DNA of 64,000 nucleotides from Azorinus chamasolen (lineage: Eukaryota > Mollusca > Bivalvia > Cardiida > Solecurtidae): assembly GCA_963576725.1 (NCBI GenBank), contig OY755243.1, forward strand, positions 38,053,243 to 38,117,242, in the 5' to 3' direction. Both the position numbers and the translations under genes were made by a program. Shown piece after piece: positions 58,801-64,000 of this stretch (the stretch's first letter is position 1; every line of letters begins with the position of its first letter). The notes beneath the pieces are model-generated. The model saw nothing but the letters and a program-made list of their open reading frames with translations. It did no database searches and was not told the DNA's origin.

Positions 58801-61147
58801 TGTTCATTGGACGGTTCATAAATATTTCCCACAGGACGTTTCTCTGTTGGTCAAAATTTGGCATACAACTCACCAAACAAAGACTGGAAAGTAGCAGTTA
58901 AAGGATGGGAATCGGAAAAGAAAGACTTTACATACGCTGGAGAACCACCAAAGAATGCCGTCATCGGACATTACACACAGGTAACGTCTTATCTCTGTTA
59001 ACGCCAAATCATCTGCAGATACATGTAATGTCATTTGTTCTTTAAGTTTCCGAGTGTACTTTCTTCAATGTTATAAAACGTAAATGATGAGACATATTGG
59101 ATCTTGGTAAGATACCGAGCTACTCGACGTCTCATCTGGTTCCAAACTGTAATCAAGGACTCGAACATTGCAACAAGCCACGTGAGTCGCTTGTCGGCGA
59201 CTTCTGCGGTGTATGTGTTTAACAAATTTCCATTTTGTTTGAGATGGTGTTTAAGTTATTGAATTATATTAATCATGTTTATTGCACTACGATATGAGTC
59301 GCCAGGATAGGTCAGGCAGGAACTATCGGTTTAACCCATTACATCATTAGCTATTTTTAGATACAACCTCTTTGAATAAATCTACCGAAAAGGAGCATTT
59401 ACTAGAGAAAAGGACAATTTTAGAATTTTGTAGTTTGAAACCATTGTGATAAATAGAGCATTTTCTCTATTTATCACAATGGTTTCACAAAGTGGCCTCT
59501 ACACAGTCGTCAAAAGTCGTCAATATGAGGGAATGGGTTAATTCGCGATATATGGTCTAAGACTTTAACATGTTACTAGTGACCCTCTCACTTAGTGTTA
59601 AACTGATTACTTCAGTGCTGGTGTCAAGATAATAACAATGGCATATGTTTAAGCATATGTTAGTGCTTTAATCTGAAATTACCCTGGGCAGATGGTACTT
59701 CAACGTTAGATCTTGATTTTATCTTAACCTCATATAAATGCTTTTATCACGCCTTTGCTAACAGAGTAGACCCAGATCAGACAGTTCCTACTGAAGCCGT
59801 CTAATCAGGGTCTGCTCTGTTTGCTTACTCATGAATTCATAATAGAATTGACTCCACAAGCTCTACCAATGTCAAAGCTTGAACTGTGCTTATGCTACTA
59901 TAGACATTCAGCAAATAAATAGTAATGATTTCATTATTTTCTTTACATGCATACTACAGGGGGAAAGGGTTAAAACAGTTTAACCCACATAGGCGGCGTC
60001 AATAAAGGGAGTTGAGGCACGAATGATTTATTTGTAACTTATCAAGTTGAATTGAAGACTCTATTATCTATAACCACTTCTATTGAGGCCTATGGTGTAA
60101 GAAAATTATGTTTTAGCTCCCTTACCTAACCTCGTATGTCACATGACTTTACTTTATTTATTAATCAGGTAGTGTGGGCGGATACTACAAAAATTGGGTG
60201 TGGTTACGCCAACTGTGGCGGCATGAACTACTATGTCTGCAACTATGCCCCAGCGTAAGTATAATGTGCCGTCCATAACAGCTGCAGAAAAACCACCTGA
60301 CAGAAGTATAAAACAGGCGGTAGTTTAATGCACTACAAAAGGTATGCAGACAGTTCCCACATGAGCTTTCTGCATTACATTTGACCAGCATTAAATAACC
60401 ACCTGCTGTAATAGACTTCTATATTAGTAAATGCGTCGCCGCATTAGTGAGACTTTACTGTAATTGCAAGTTACACGTATTTTATATCAAGACATTGCTA
60501 TCCCTTTACCTAATGAATATTCATGAATGAAATAATGACATCATGTATATTTTTTGGCTGAAAAAAGGCGTCTCCTTCAGGCAAAGACGTACCTACAATT
60601 TACATAAAATGATATACATTTCAAATTCGTTGGTATTTTAATAGAACCCAATTTACGAGTATACATGTAAATTTCGGATTTCCATTCATTTGACCAGTTC
60701 GGGGCAACTTGCCTTTCGTTAAATATTCGGTATCGCGTAAGCATCATTGCATAACAGTCGCCCATATTCAACACCACATACACGTTTGTGATGTCATTTA
60801 CGACGTTTTTGTTCAATTATATGATATCGTCTGCCTATTATTAATTTTATTAGCACATATTTGTTATATATATTTATAATCTGGTGACTAGTAACAATAG
60901 TACTCGTAGCAGTAGTACTCGTAGCAGTAGCAACAACAACAGTAGCGGTATAGTAGATGTAATAGTAGTAGTAGTAAGATCAATGGTAGTATTAAGATCA
61001 AACATATCGATTTAGTTTTACACGTGGGACGTTTACGAATCCAGGTTTCTGTCTTCAGTGGTAATATGATGAGTTCAAAGATGACACCTTGGAAGAGTGG
61101 AGACCCATGCGGAGACTGTCCGGGAAGCTGTAACAACAAAATATGTG
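28853..61147 (+). CDS. Secreted CAP/SCP-domain (CRISP/antigen-5/PR-1 type) protein, eight exons, 3' partial
   Basis: Exons 28853-28864, 32779-32829, 49333-49408, 54627-54718, 56264-56354, 58835-58980, 60169-60254 and 61059-61147 join into 214 residues with all AG/GT borders and consistent phases (0,0,1,0,1,0,2,1). Residues 1-21 form a signal peptide (MYGK then VILLVAVLVLVV). Residues 22-50 are a basic, Cys-containing spacer. Residues 52-185 are the CAP domain: ILKEHMRIRREVDPPATNM helix, WDDELANTAQSWADTC, H98, GQNLAY, W132-E133, the first CAP signature GHYTQVVWADTTKIGCGY (152-169) and the second YYVCNYAPAGN (177-187). Of the CAP tetrad, His98, Glu133 and His153 are present; the usual first Glu is Gln114, as in insect antigen-5 proteins. 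Residues 202-214 (CGDCPGSCNNKIC) begin a Cys-rich tail. The last exon ends in phase 1, so at least one more exon follows; none is convincing before 64000. CAP proteins are extracellular; the ligand of this one cannot be told. Confidence 0.85.
29243..29480. mobile_element. Family A MITE in CAP intron 1
   Basis: Centre AAAACAGAGTTGACCCCAGA; end GAGTATTCATGGAGTACATG. Its right end runs straight into a tandem array made of that same end. Confidence 0.55.
29458..29745. repeat. 30-bp minisatellite grown from a family A terminus, about ten copies
   Basis: The unit resembles TTCATGGAGTACATGGTTAC plus TATTGTATTG. The first part equals the family A terminal sequence. Two subtypes (CATGTAGTACAGG and CATGGAGTACATGG) alternate in the first half and GAAGTACATGG takes over in the second. 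Confidence 0.75.
29778..29868. mobile_element. Family B right half
   Basis: CCTGCATTAAGCAGTCACAT to GAGATTTTACTGTACTG. Confidence 0.5.
30024..30371. mobile_element. Family B MITE with its own terminal sequences
   Basis: Ends TACAGTGAACCCTCATTATA and GTAACGAGGGTTCACAGTA. The core palindrome at 30158-30246 (AGTGCAAAAAGCTCCCAAAG / GGGAGCTTTTTGCACT) has 40-base arms. Confidence 0.7.
30433..30675. mobile_element. Family A MITE, complete
   Basis: TCAACCCTTTACCCGTTGCG start and GGGAGAAAGGGTTAAG end; centre AACAGCACAGACAATGATCA / CGATCAAGGTCTACTCTC. Confidence 0.6.
31113..31339. mobile_element. Family C palindromic MITE
   Basis: TTAACCATTCCCTCATATTG start and GGAATGGGTTAA end. It contains TATCACAGTGGTTTCAAAAC and TCAAAGAGGTTGGGTCTAAA. 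Confidence 0.6.
31735..32778 (+). repeat. 29-bp minisatellite copying the CAP exon 2 splice acceptor, about 36 units
   Basis: The unit resembles TTCTTCACAGATTACTCTCC followed by TGGTTGTCT. The last unit is the functional acceptor TTTTTTTCACAG|GTTATTCTCCTGGTTGC of exon 2. About a dozen units keep CACAG after a pyrimidine tract and so look like 3' splice sites. The hydrophobic ORFs in this stretch are the repeat in translation. Confidence 0.8.
32779..32829 (+). CDS. CAP gene exon 2 (signal-peptide core)
   Basis: Acceptor TTTTTTTCACAG ends at 32778 and donor GTAATG starts at 32830. It encodes VILLVAVLVLVVCQASK, an ideal h-region plus a cleavage region near CQA-S. Its first bases match the unit of the minisatellite lying directly upstream. 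Confidence 0.78.
33010..33072. repeat. 20-bp direct repeat, three copies
   Basis: ATGAATTTCAATGTATTTAG three times with one or two changes. Confidence 0.7.
33205..33480. repeat. Degenerate 5-bp satellite-like tract
   Basis: Runs of CACTA, CACTG, CACCG, CACGA and CAATG follow one another; the pentamer phase is kept through most of the tract while the bases drift. Confidence 0.75.
33762..33925. mobile_element. Family A MITE, decayed
   Basis: TTTAACCCTATGCCTAATGA start; GCGAACAGAACAGACCCTGG near 33904. Confidence 0.45.
34034..34135 (+). mobile_element. Family B palindromic MITE, left half (split by the foldback)
   Basis: TACAGTAAAACCTGTCTTAA starts the element, followed by GGTGGTAGCTTAATGCAAG and GAAAGCTC. 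The matching right half is at 46301-46400, so the 12.2-kb foldback inserted at the centre of this palindrome. Confidence 0.7.
34130..34135. repeat. Left target-site duplication AAGCTC of the 12.2-kb foldback
   Basis: AAGCTC directly before TGTTAC. The same six bases follow GTAACA at the other end. Inside the host MITE these bases are its central AAAGCTCC. Confidence 0.7.
34136..37516 (+). repeat. Left arm of the foldback
   Basis: The unit marker GACAGCGTAGTCCCAACC occurs at 34937, 35727, 36021, 36315, 36598 and 37388. Steps are 790, 294, 294, 283 and 790: three short units framed by two longer composite units. The arm decays abruptly into a dispersed repeat at 37517. Confidence 0.8.
37675..37902. 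mobile_element. Family C MITE, complete, perfect hairpin
   Basis: TTAACCCTTTCCTCCATAAA start and GAGGGAATGGGTTAA end. The palindrome at 37729-37796 is GAAACCATTGTGATAAATAG and its inverse with a short loop (GAGCATTTGCTCC...GAGTAAATGCTC). Confidence 0.7.
38070..38513. repeat. Family G dispersed repeat
   Basis: AACTGGCCACCCCTGGGACC, CCAGGGACATAATTTATATA, CACCAGGCGATCACAAAAGC and GCTCTGGTGAGCTA. Confidence 0.6.
38973..39205. mobile_element. Family A MITE in the foldback core
   Basis: AACCCTTTCCTGCATAAATG start; centre AGCTCTCGTGGGGGCC; end ACATAAATATTCACTGAG. Confidence 0.6.
39395..39745. repeat. Family G dispersed repeat
   Basis: AACAAGGCCCCCTGGGGTGG, CCCAGGGACATAATTTATAT, GCGATCACAAAAGCTCACC and TTCTGGTGAGCTA. 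Confidence 0.6.
39870..40100 (+). mobile_element. tRNA-derived SINE
   Basis: A-box-like TGGTCCAGTGGTAGGAGG at 39883-39900 and B box GGTTCGAATC at 39926-39935, spaced as in a tRNA head. The body contains CTCTCCACCCAGGTGTATAA (from about 39992) and GGCCGACATATAACCCAGTG. Mollusc SINEs with such a body are known; the exact family is uncertain. It interrupts an arm remnant of the foldback. Confidence 0.7.
40391..42448 (-). repeat. Seven 294-bp tandem units (first block)
   Basis: Seven head-to-tail units of exactly 294 bases with only a few substitutions, such as GATACATG/GAGACATG and CATTGCGATG/CATTGCGGTG, shared by non-adjacent units. The lack of length drift indicates recent amplification or homogenisation. 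Confidence 0.88.
42449..44706 (-). repeat. 2258-bp higher-order unit, copy 1
   Basis: One 788-base composite unit plus five 294-base units. The composite unit recurs 2258 bases later (44707-45495) with nearly the same sequence, including the variant AATCCCAAATGTTAAACAG that the ordinary units lack. Confidence 0.8.
44707..45588 (-). repeat. 2258-bp higher-order unit, copy 2 (partial)
   Basis: It repeats 42449-43330 almost base for base, then diverges near 45586 (CATTTGGGTG in place of CATTGCGATG) into the outer arm sequence that also ends the left arm. Confidence 0.78.
46301..46306. repeat. Right target-site duplication AAGCTC of the 12.2-kb foldback
   Basis: AAGCTC directly after GTAACA at 46300; it matches 34130-34135. 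Confidence 0.7.
46301..46400 (+). mobile_element. Family B palindromic MITE, right half
   Basis: It continues TTTCTGCATTACTTTTGCCC, TGCATTGAATAACCATC and a decayed end near TAGTAAATGGTCGC. This is the inverse of the left half at 34034-34135, with more substitutions. Confidence 0.62.
46396..46530. mobile_element. Family A MITE, internally deleted
   Basis: CTTTCCTTCATATAAATG start, CATTTCCAAACAGAATTCTA, GTGAAATAGTTAAG end. Confidence 0.5.
46531..47157. other. No feature seen in this part of CAP intron 2
   Basis: No ORF with a recognisable pattern and no family match. Confidence 0.4.
47158..47404. mobile_element. Family A variant (A-prime) with near-perfect hairpin
   Basis: TTTAACCCCTCACTTGCTGA start and GCAAGCGAAGGGTTAA end. 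The palindrome at about 47299-47368 (GTAAATAGTGCAGACCCTGA / ATCTGGGTCTGCACTATTTA) has arms of about 30 bases. Confidence 0.62.
47446..47512. repeat. 30-bp tandem duplication
   Basis: GGAGGTAGTCACAAAGGCCG and GGAGGTAGTTACGAAGGCCG, each followed by AATAACC. Confidence 0.65.
47527..47760. mobile_element. Family A MITE
   Basis: GTTTAACCTTTTACTCCATA start; centre GAGCAGACACTAATCAGATA / CTGATCTGGGTCCACTCTG. Confidence 0.55.
48087..48632 (+). mobile_element. Solo 3' tail of the Penelope-like element, 5' truncated
   Basis: It starts with the last codons of the RT frame (CTTTTTATGTACGCCGAC and the TAG that ends the frame at 63043 in the longer copy), continues through the shared 3' UTR and ends at TTGTACTTTTA near 48632. 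It lies in CAP intron 2 in sense orientation. Confidence 0.7.
49333..49408 (+). CDS. CAP gene exon 3 (mature N terminus)
   Basis: Acceptor TGTTTCTTTCAG ends at 49332 and donor GTATGT starts at 49409. It encodes SCDKKYKKLRNHSACAPK and on to TDS, a basic spacer with two Cys. Phase 0 in, phase 1 out. Confidence 0.78.
49616..49830. mobile_element. Family A MITE in CAP intron 3
   Basis: ATGGAAGAAATGATGGGATC, centre GATCAGACGGCCTCTGCTGG and ATACTCTGTTTGCAAATGC. Confidence 0.55.
50110..50162. repeat. CTAG-rich palindromic tract
   Basis: Overlapping copies of CTAGATC and AGATCTAG between 50112 and 50158 form nested short palindromes. Confidence 0.6.
50543..51135 (-). mobile_element. Family E element, copy 2 (inverted)
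   Basis: It matches 18453-19045 in reverse over its whole length, including the inner motif GGTTCGATAAACAGGTGAG near 51098. It lies in CAP intron 3. Confidence 0.65.
51281..51545. repeat. Family H dispersed repeat with GTC-rich tract
   Basis: AGCTCGTCTGTTTTGAAGAA, AATCGAGCTATTGTGATCAC, then GTCGTCGTTGTTGTCGTCGT and GGAGTTATGGCCCTTTTTG. A repeat of this wording is widespread in bivalves (from memory). Confidence 0.55.
51585..51735. mobile_element. Family B MITE
   Basis: Core GGTTGCTTAAGGCAGGGCAA / CTTGCATTAAAGTACCACC; end GAAGACATGTTCTACTGTG. Confidence 0.5.
51960..52262. repeat. Tandem expansion of a family A right arm, six to seven units
   Basis: The unit is about 41-44 bases: GATATAGACAGCTGATCGTG followed by ATCTGATCTGTTTGCCTAT. 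The flanks are the rest of a family A copy (AATCAGACGGCTGATCGTG on the left, a TTAACC end at 52376 on the right). Confidence 0.7.
52425..52838 (-). mobile_element. Likely LINE 3' tail
   Basis: On the - strand it ends with AATAAAGTTTGTATTGTATT, a poly(A)-signal-plus-short-repeat ending typical of non-LTR elements. A diverged copy lies at 53405-53735. No ORF. Confidence 0.5.
52861..53402 (-). mobile_element. Solo 3' tail of the Penelope-like element, 5' truncated
   Basis: Very similar to 62534-63060 in the same orientation. On the - strand it begins near the last codons of the RT frame, with a short unrelated patch around 53370-53395, and ends at TTTAAAAGTAC (52861). It lacks the RT, as expected of a 5'-truncated retrocopy. 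Confidence 0.7.
53405..53735 (-). mobile_element. Likely LINE 3' tail, diverged copy
   Basis: It shares TTTTTAGGAA...TATGTATTACCTATAATC and AATCCAGCCTGGAGGCTGTA with 52425-52838. Confidence 0.45.
53838..53975. mobile_element. Family C MITE, half
   Basis: TATATCACAATGGTTTTAAA and CAAAGAGGTTGGGTCTAAAA; the palindrome partner is missing. Confidence 0.5.
54201..54385. mobile_element. Family B MITE inserted in a family A copy
   Basis: CACAGTAGAACCTGTCATAA start and AAGACAGACTCTACTTTA end. The flanks GCAAACAGAGC and CTTTGTTTACAAAGGCGTG are the two arms of an A palindrome. Confidence 0.55.
54627..54718 (+). CDS. CAP gene exon 4 (first CAP helix)
   Basis: Acceptor TTATTTCGCCAG ends at 54626 and donor GTATGT starts at 54719. 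It encodes DEKEYILKEHMRIRREV and PPATNMREI, the opening helix and loop of CAP domains. Phase 1 in, 0 out. Confidence 0.87.
54776..55399. repeat. 32-bp minisatellite in CAP intron 4, about 19.5 copies
   Basis: The unit resembles AGCTGTCCTCTGTCTTAGCA then GGCAAATAGTCA. It starts about 58 bases after exon 4. Units carry a pyrimidine tract followed by TTAGCAGG, so each resembles a 3' splice site. Confidence 0.82.
55640..55935. repeat. Degenerate tandem repeat, unit about 25-30 bp
   Basis: GTATTGTTCTATATATGAGG recurs about ten times with drift and indels. Confidence 0.65.
56264..56354 (+). CDS. CAP gene exon 5
   Basis: Acceptor GTGTATTTCAG ends at 56263 and donor GTAAAA starts at 56355. It encodes TWDDELANTAQSWADTC followed by NLRHDNSDQRMVP, including the first tetrad histidine (His98). 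Phase 0 in, 1 out. Confidence 0.88.
56482..56880. mobile_element. Family A MITE split by a family B MITE
   Basis: Left AACCCTTTACCTGACGAATA to AATTTAATG; right CTTATACAACGACATAATGA to TTGTTTACTGTGG. The B element lies between them. Confidence 0.6.
56551..56739. mobile_element. Family B MITE, complete
   Basis: Termini TACAGTAAAACCTCTCTATA and GTTATAGAGAGGTTTTACTG pair exactly. Core GGTGGCTGCTTAAAGCAAGG / CCTTGCTTTAAGCAGCCATC. Confidence 0.7.
57020..57095. repeat. (GT)n microsatellite
   Basis: GTGTGTGTGTAAGTGTGTGT and GTGCGTGTGTGTGTG, with GA and CT interruptions. Confidence 0.8.
57238..57612. mobile_element. Inverted-repeat element, about 375 bp
   Basis: GCATTATTGGAATATCGACA pairs with CCATATTCCACTAATGCG, and GCGCGTTTTAGGAATT with AATTCCTAAAACGCATA. 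Non-coding; likely a MITE of another family. Confidence 0.55.
57962..58050. mobile_element. Family A MITE, internally deleted
   Basis: TAACCCTTTACACAACGAAC start, centre ACTCCTGAAGGTGCCTGATC, then TCTGTTTGAAAATGGAAT. Confidence 0.45.
58337..58637. mobile_element. Family B MITE, long subfamily
   Basis: AATTCGATATCTCGGACTTC start and CGAAATACCGAAGTTCAAC end; centre AACTCCTACAGGAGCTTTC. It matches 4547-4868 along its length. Confidence 0.6.
58835..58980 (+). CDS. CAP gene exon 6
   Basis: Acceptor ATTTCCCACAG ends at 58834 and donor GTAACG starts at 58981. It encodes FSVGQNLAYNSPNKDW, KGWESEKKDFTY and ends in GHYTQ of the first CAP signature. Phase 1 in, 0 out. Confidence 0.89.
59331..59541. 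mobile_element. Family C MITE, complete
   Basis: TTAACCCATTACATCATTAG start and TATGAGGGAATGGGTTAA end. The palindrome GAAACCATTGTGATAAATAG plus AGCATTTTC lies at about 59428-59490. Confidence 0.68.
59723..59973. mobile_element. Family A MITE, complete
   Basis: TTAACCTCATATAAATGC start and GGGGGAAAGGGTTAA end; centre AACAGAGTAGACCCAGATCA / TCTAATCAGGGTCTGCTCTG. Confidence 0.62.
60169..60254 (+). CDS. CAP gene exon 7
   Basis: Acceptor TTATTAATCAG ends at 60168 and donor GTAAGT starts at 60255. It encodes VVWADTTKIGCGYANC and NYYVCNYAP, the rest of signature 1 and most of signature 2. Phase 0 in, 2 out. Confidence 0.89.
60268..60462. mobile_element. Family B MITE just after CAP exon 7
   Basis: Core GGCGGTAGTTTAATGCACTA / CAGCATTAAATAACCACC; end GCATTAGTGAGACTTTACTG. 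It begins about 14 bases past the exon 7 donor. Confidence 0.58.
60895..60985. repeat. AGT/AGC-rich microsatellite
   Basis: AGTACTCGTAGCAGTAGTAC, then AACAACAACAGTAGC and ATAGTAGTAGTAGTAAG. Confidence 0.75.
61059..61147 (+). CDS. CAP gene exon 8 (Cys-rich tail)
   Basis: Acceptor TTTCTGTCTTCAG ends at 61058 and donor GTACGC starts at 61148. It encodes GNMMSSKMTPWKSGDPCGDC then PGSCNNKIC, the start of a Cys-rich extension as in many CAP proteins. It ends in phase 1, so the gene goes on. Confidence 0.82.
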
Positions 61148-62533
61148 GTACGCACCTCTTTGTTTTAGCGTGCTTTGCAATTTGATGTATTCTCAAGTTT
61201 TCGGCTACTTCATTATACAAGTTGCCGGTATAATTCAATTTCTTTAAAGAGTGCAATCATATTGTTGAACAATTTGAATCATGGTAAGACCCGGCATAGT
61301 TACTGGGTCGAATCGATTTAAGTCGTAGCTCCTAAAGTTATACTATTTTTATTTCAATAGCACCATTAATGGTGCGTGCCGCTATTGTCATTGTGTCAAT
61401 ATTCTTATTTTCTCCTTGATTTTTTCAAAACTTGCAAAACGTGTAAATAGGCTTGAGCACTATGACGCAAGTACAAGCCGAATTAATTGGATTCTCCTCT
61501 GCATCTTTTCCGGTTTCAAAGGCTGTGAAATAAATTGCCAATGATGCGGCATGAAGAGTTTGTGAGAAAAACTTATTCTTTGTTTCAAGGCAGACATCGA
61601 AGTTTTATTTTGCAAAATTGATTAATCAATTACATTCGCGAAATACACTAGCAAGCTACACTACCACGATTATCACAAACATTTCTATTACAATTTTTTT
61701 CGGTTATATAAAACTGTTTTTTATCGTTTGAAATGTAGTAAAACTGTTTTTTATCGGATTTCCACCTTTTTTCTATATATATATTATATATCAGTGGTAG
61801 GCTTTTTAAGTTGTGTCCGGCAATGAATTCAAATGATGGAATATCTGGTAGAAAACGCATAGTTGATTACACAGGCCATTCGCTAGTTTCCCTCTGTAAT
61901 TAAAGAGTTAAAACATTTAAATGCTCATAATTGTAAAGACTTACATTCAATTTAATATAAAGTGGTAATCGTAGTATTTTAGCATGCTTTGTGTTTCGTG
62001 AGGAGAATTTGTTGACTAGATTCGCTACATCAAATTCGGAGTCTTGCCTTTAGTACTCGTCTTGTGTGTGGCATTGTTGGGGAACAGTTCAGACACTATT
62101 GTTAGCAAGTGGTAAAATAAAATGTTGGCAAATGATGAATGATTAAGACAGTGTCGTTGGTGAATGAGTCCGACCATATAATTGGCGAATGGTAAAGCAG
62201 TTATTGACTAGATATTAAGCCCATGTTGTAGGCGAATGGTGAAATGTTTAATTATTGACAAATCATTTAGATAATTATGTTGTTGAATGGTTCATATAAT
62301 ATTGCTATAGATACATAGATTTGTTTCAATATTGTGCAAGTAACATGGTTATAGTAATAATAAAATTAAAATTTTAACAACAATTGATAATTAAAGCAAT
62401 GCATGTATAAAAAGATGGACTAAATAATGAACCATGTCAATATCACACCAATATCAAGAATGATACATAAAAGGAAAAACGAGTCCTTATTTCCAATGCG
62501 GTTCTTGATATGTATTGTTGGACATAGGGAGAC
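61148..62533. other. Stretch after CAP exon 8 without a recognised gene
   Basis: I looked for the missing last CAP exon in phase 1 and found no acceptor followed by a Cys-rich reading frame. From about 62090 to 62290 a loose motif resembling TTGGCGAATGGT recurs every 45-60 bases, perhaps a decayed minisatellite. Confidence 0.4.
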
Positions 62534-63042
62534 ATTAAAAGTACAAAAATGAGTCATGCAGGAAACACCACATACAGAACAAACAGCCGCCCGAATAGCA
62601 ACACAAGGAAACAGCAAATATACACAACTATAAAAACATCAAGAGACGCACAAGACAAAACAAACATACAATAGGGGGAAGATGGAAGTACCGCCTTGGA
62701 ATGTTCATTGACAAAAGTCACTGGGGTGTGTTAAACCGGTTTATGGGCGCCTAACCTCACACTTATTCCATCCCCCCCTAAAAGACAAACAGTGTAAATA
62801 AACGTATCCCCTCTCCGACTAACCTACAACAACCGCGATGGCAAATACAGTGGTAAAGTGCATGTATTACGAAAACATTTAAGTGAACAAACTGTATCCG
62901 CCTATCGCTAGTGTACTCAATGATTGAGCTGCAAACAGAGTAACTGTAGAAAAGTAATAAAGGGTACGACAAAAACGAAACAGTACAGATATCCGACGTT
63001 CTCCTTCCGTTTCTGGATTTAAGAGGTCGCCTTCATAGAGTA
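62534..63042 (-). mobile_element. 3' tail of the Penelope-like element
   Basis: Directly downstream of the RT stop on the - strand, about 510 bases ending near ATTAAAAGTAC at 62533. The same tail occurs twice more in the window without the RT (48087-48632 and 52861-53402), which defines its 3' border at the same sequence. This supports reading it as the element's 3' UTR. Confidence 0.65.
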
Positions 63043-64000
63043 CTAAACCTTTCTTGTCGGCGTACATGCAAAGAGGCCATCGTGATTGCCAACTATAAAA
63101 GGGTTGACAACCAAACATGCAGTATGTTGTAGTACTATTGGATCATACCCCTTTTTAATGAAATTTTAACATATTTGATGAACAAAGTGAGAAAATGGGT
63201 ATGCCCAATAATTTTACGAAGTTTGTAAATCACATCACCATAACATTCAGGATGTGAAATACCGTGTCGCAGAAGCTCCTTGAGATTACATTGGTACTTG
63301 CCAATAAGCGAGAGATTGCGATAGTAAAATTTAGAGAAAGTTTTTCTTAATTTATGGTATCTATATCCTTGCTTAAGCAGTTTTTCAGTTACAATGAGAT
63401 TTCGACTGTTAAAATCGTCAAAAGATGAACAAGTTAGATATATAAACCCCGTACGATGGAGCACGGGGAACATCCCCGTCAGGATGAGGGAAATTTACAA
63501 TATTATAATCAAAATCATCTCTTTTTGTCATATATTTTACAAGAAATCATTCCATTATCAATTTTAAGGTCTAGATCAAGAAACGCTGCATAATTGTCGG
63601 ACGGGTTGGCTTTATTCAATTTGAGTTTTTAGGATAAATTGTAGGAATCAGAATATCAAAGAAAGGGTTATCTAAGTTAAAAATATCATCCAGATATCGA
63701 CAAGTTTCATTGAAGGATTTTATAACATCTTGTGATTGTGGATTCAAACGCAACATGAAATCTCTCTCATAGCAGTACAAAAACAAATCTGCGACAAAGG
63801 GTGCACAATTCGTACCCATAGGAATACAAATTACCTGACGGTATATAGCATTCCCATAACGTACAAATATGTTATCCAAAAGAAAGGTTAGTGATTCGCA
63901 AACTTCTGAGCACGTCCAATTGGTGTAATATTTCATTTGCTCGTCAGTAAAGAAACCTTTTTCAGCATTACGTGCCAGGAATGATGTTTTTTCCCGGGCA
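63043..64000 (-). pseudogene. Penelope-like reverse transcriptase, 3' part, broken by frameshifts, runs off the window
   Basis: Reading the - strand from 64000, the frame is open to a stop at 63616 and shows RT core motifs: IPMGTNCAPFVADLFLYCYE (RT motif region with the GTNCAP turn) and CRYLDDIFNL (the catalytic aspartate pair region). After 63616 the homologous protein continues only by changing frame, near 63620, 63521, 63425 and 63148. Further pieces are recognisable as HKLRKTFSKFY, YGDVIYKLRKI and TACLVVNPF, ending at a TAG at 63043-63045. Four frame breaks mean this copy is dead. The family is one I know from many mollusc genomes; placing it in Penelope-like elements is inference from the layout (FLDLDL-type box after the DD motif). 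The 5' part, including any endonuclease, is outside the window. Confidence 0.7.

Noticed and set aside
61580..61640. Last exon of the CAP gene (acceptor near TTTCAAGGCAG)
   Set aside because: The frame closes after about ten codons without the expected Cys pattern, and the pyrimidine tract is weak.

Overview
This is a gene-poor, repeat-dense, AT-rich animal nuclear sequence. The intron-rich genes (laminin alpha end, CAP/SCP secreted protein), the Penelope-like and LINE retrotransposon remnants, a tRNA-derived SINE and dispersed repeats of a kind common in clams and mussels point to a bivalve mollusc. That identification rests on memory of such repeats, not on a search. There are no prokaryotic-type operons and no rRNA genes.

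Genes. (1) Positions 1246-5549, + strand: the last four exons of a laminin alpha-like chain, covering the end of LG4 and all of LG5, with a stop at 5547-5549 and a poly(A) signal at 5807. All junctions are GT/AG and the phases agree (1, 0, 1). (2) Positions 28853-61147, + strand: a secreted CAP-domain protein spread over at least eight exons and 32 kb, with a TATA box at 28770. The first two exons encode the signal peptide. The following exons carry the CAP fold, including both classic CAP signatures, and a cysteine-rich extension. The 3' end lies beyond the last exon I can identify. Only about 2% of this span is coding.

Layout. 1-5.8 kb: laminin 3' end with MITEs in its introns. 5.8-28.7 kb: intergenic, made of palindromic MITEs, microsatellites, a decayed LINE (about 14.1-16.3 kb) broken by a 973-bp foldback element, and clam-type dispersed repeats. 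28.8-61.1 kb: the CAP gene. Its first intron holds a roughly 1-kb minisatellite that repeats its own 3' splice site. Its 16.5-kb second intron holds a 12,165-bp foldback element at 34136-46300. 61.1-64 kb: the 3' part of a broken Penelope-like reverse transcriptase on the - strand, running off the window.

The most striking structure is the 34136-46300 foldback. It has two inverted arms built from 294-bp tandem units (6 spaced marker sites on the left, 15 on the right), a higher-order 2258-bp duplication, and ends TGTTAC/GTAACA. A 6-bp duplication AAGCTC flanks it, and it sits exactly in the centre of another palindromic MITE. Around it are at least four families of short palindromic elements (called A-D here), roughly 60 copies or pieces, often nested in one another. 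Together they suggest a genome in which hairpin-forming DNA is unusually successful. Family names are local labels for this answer only.
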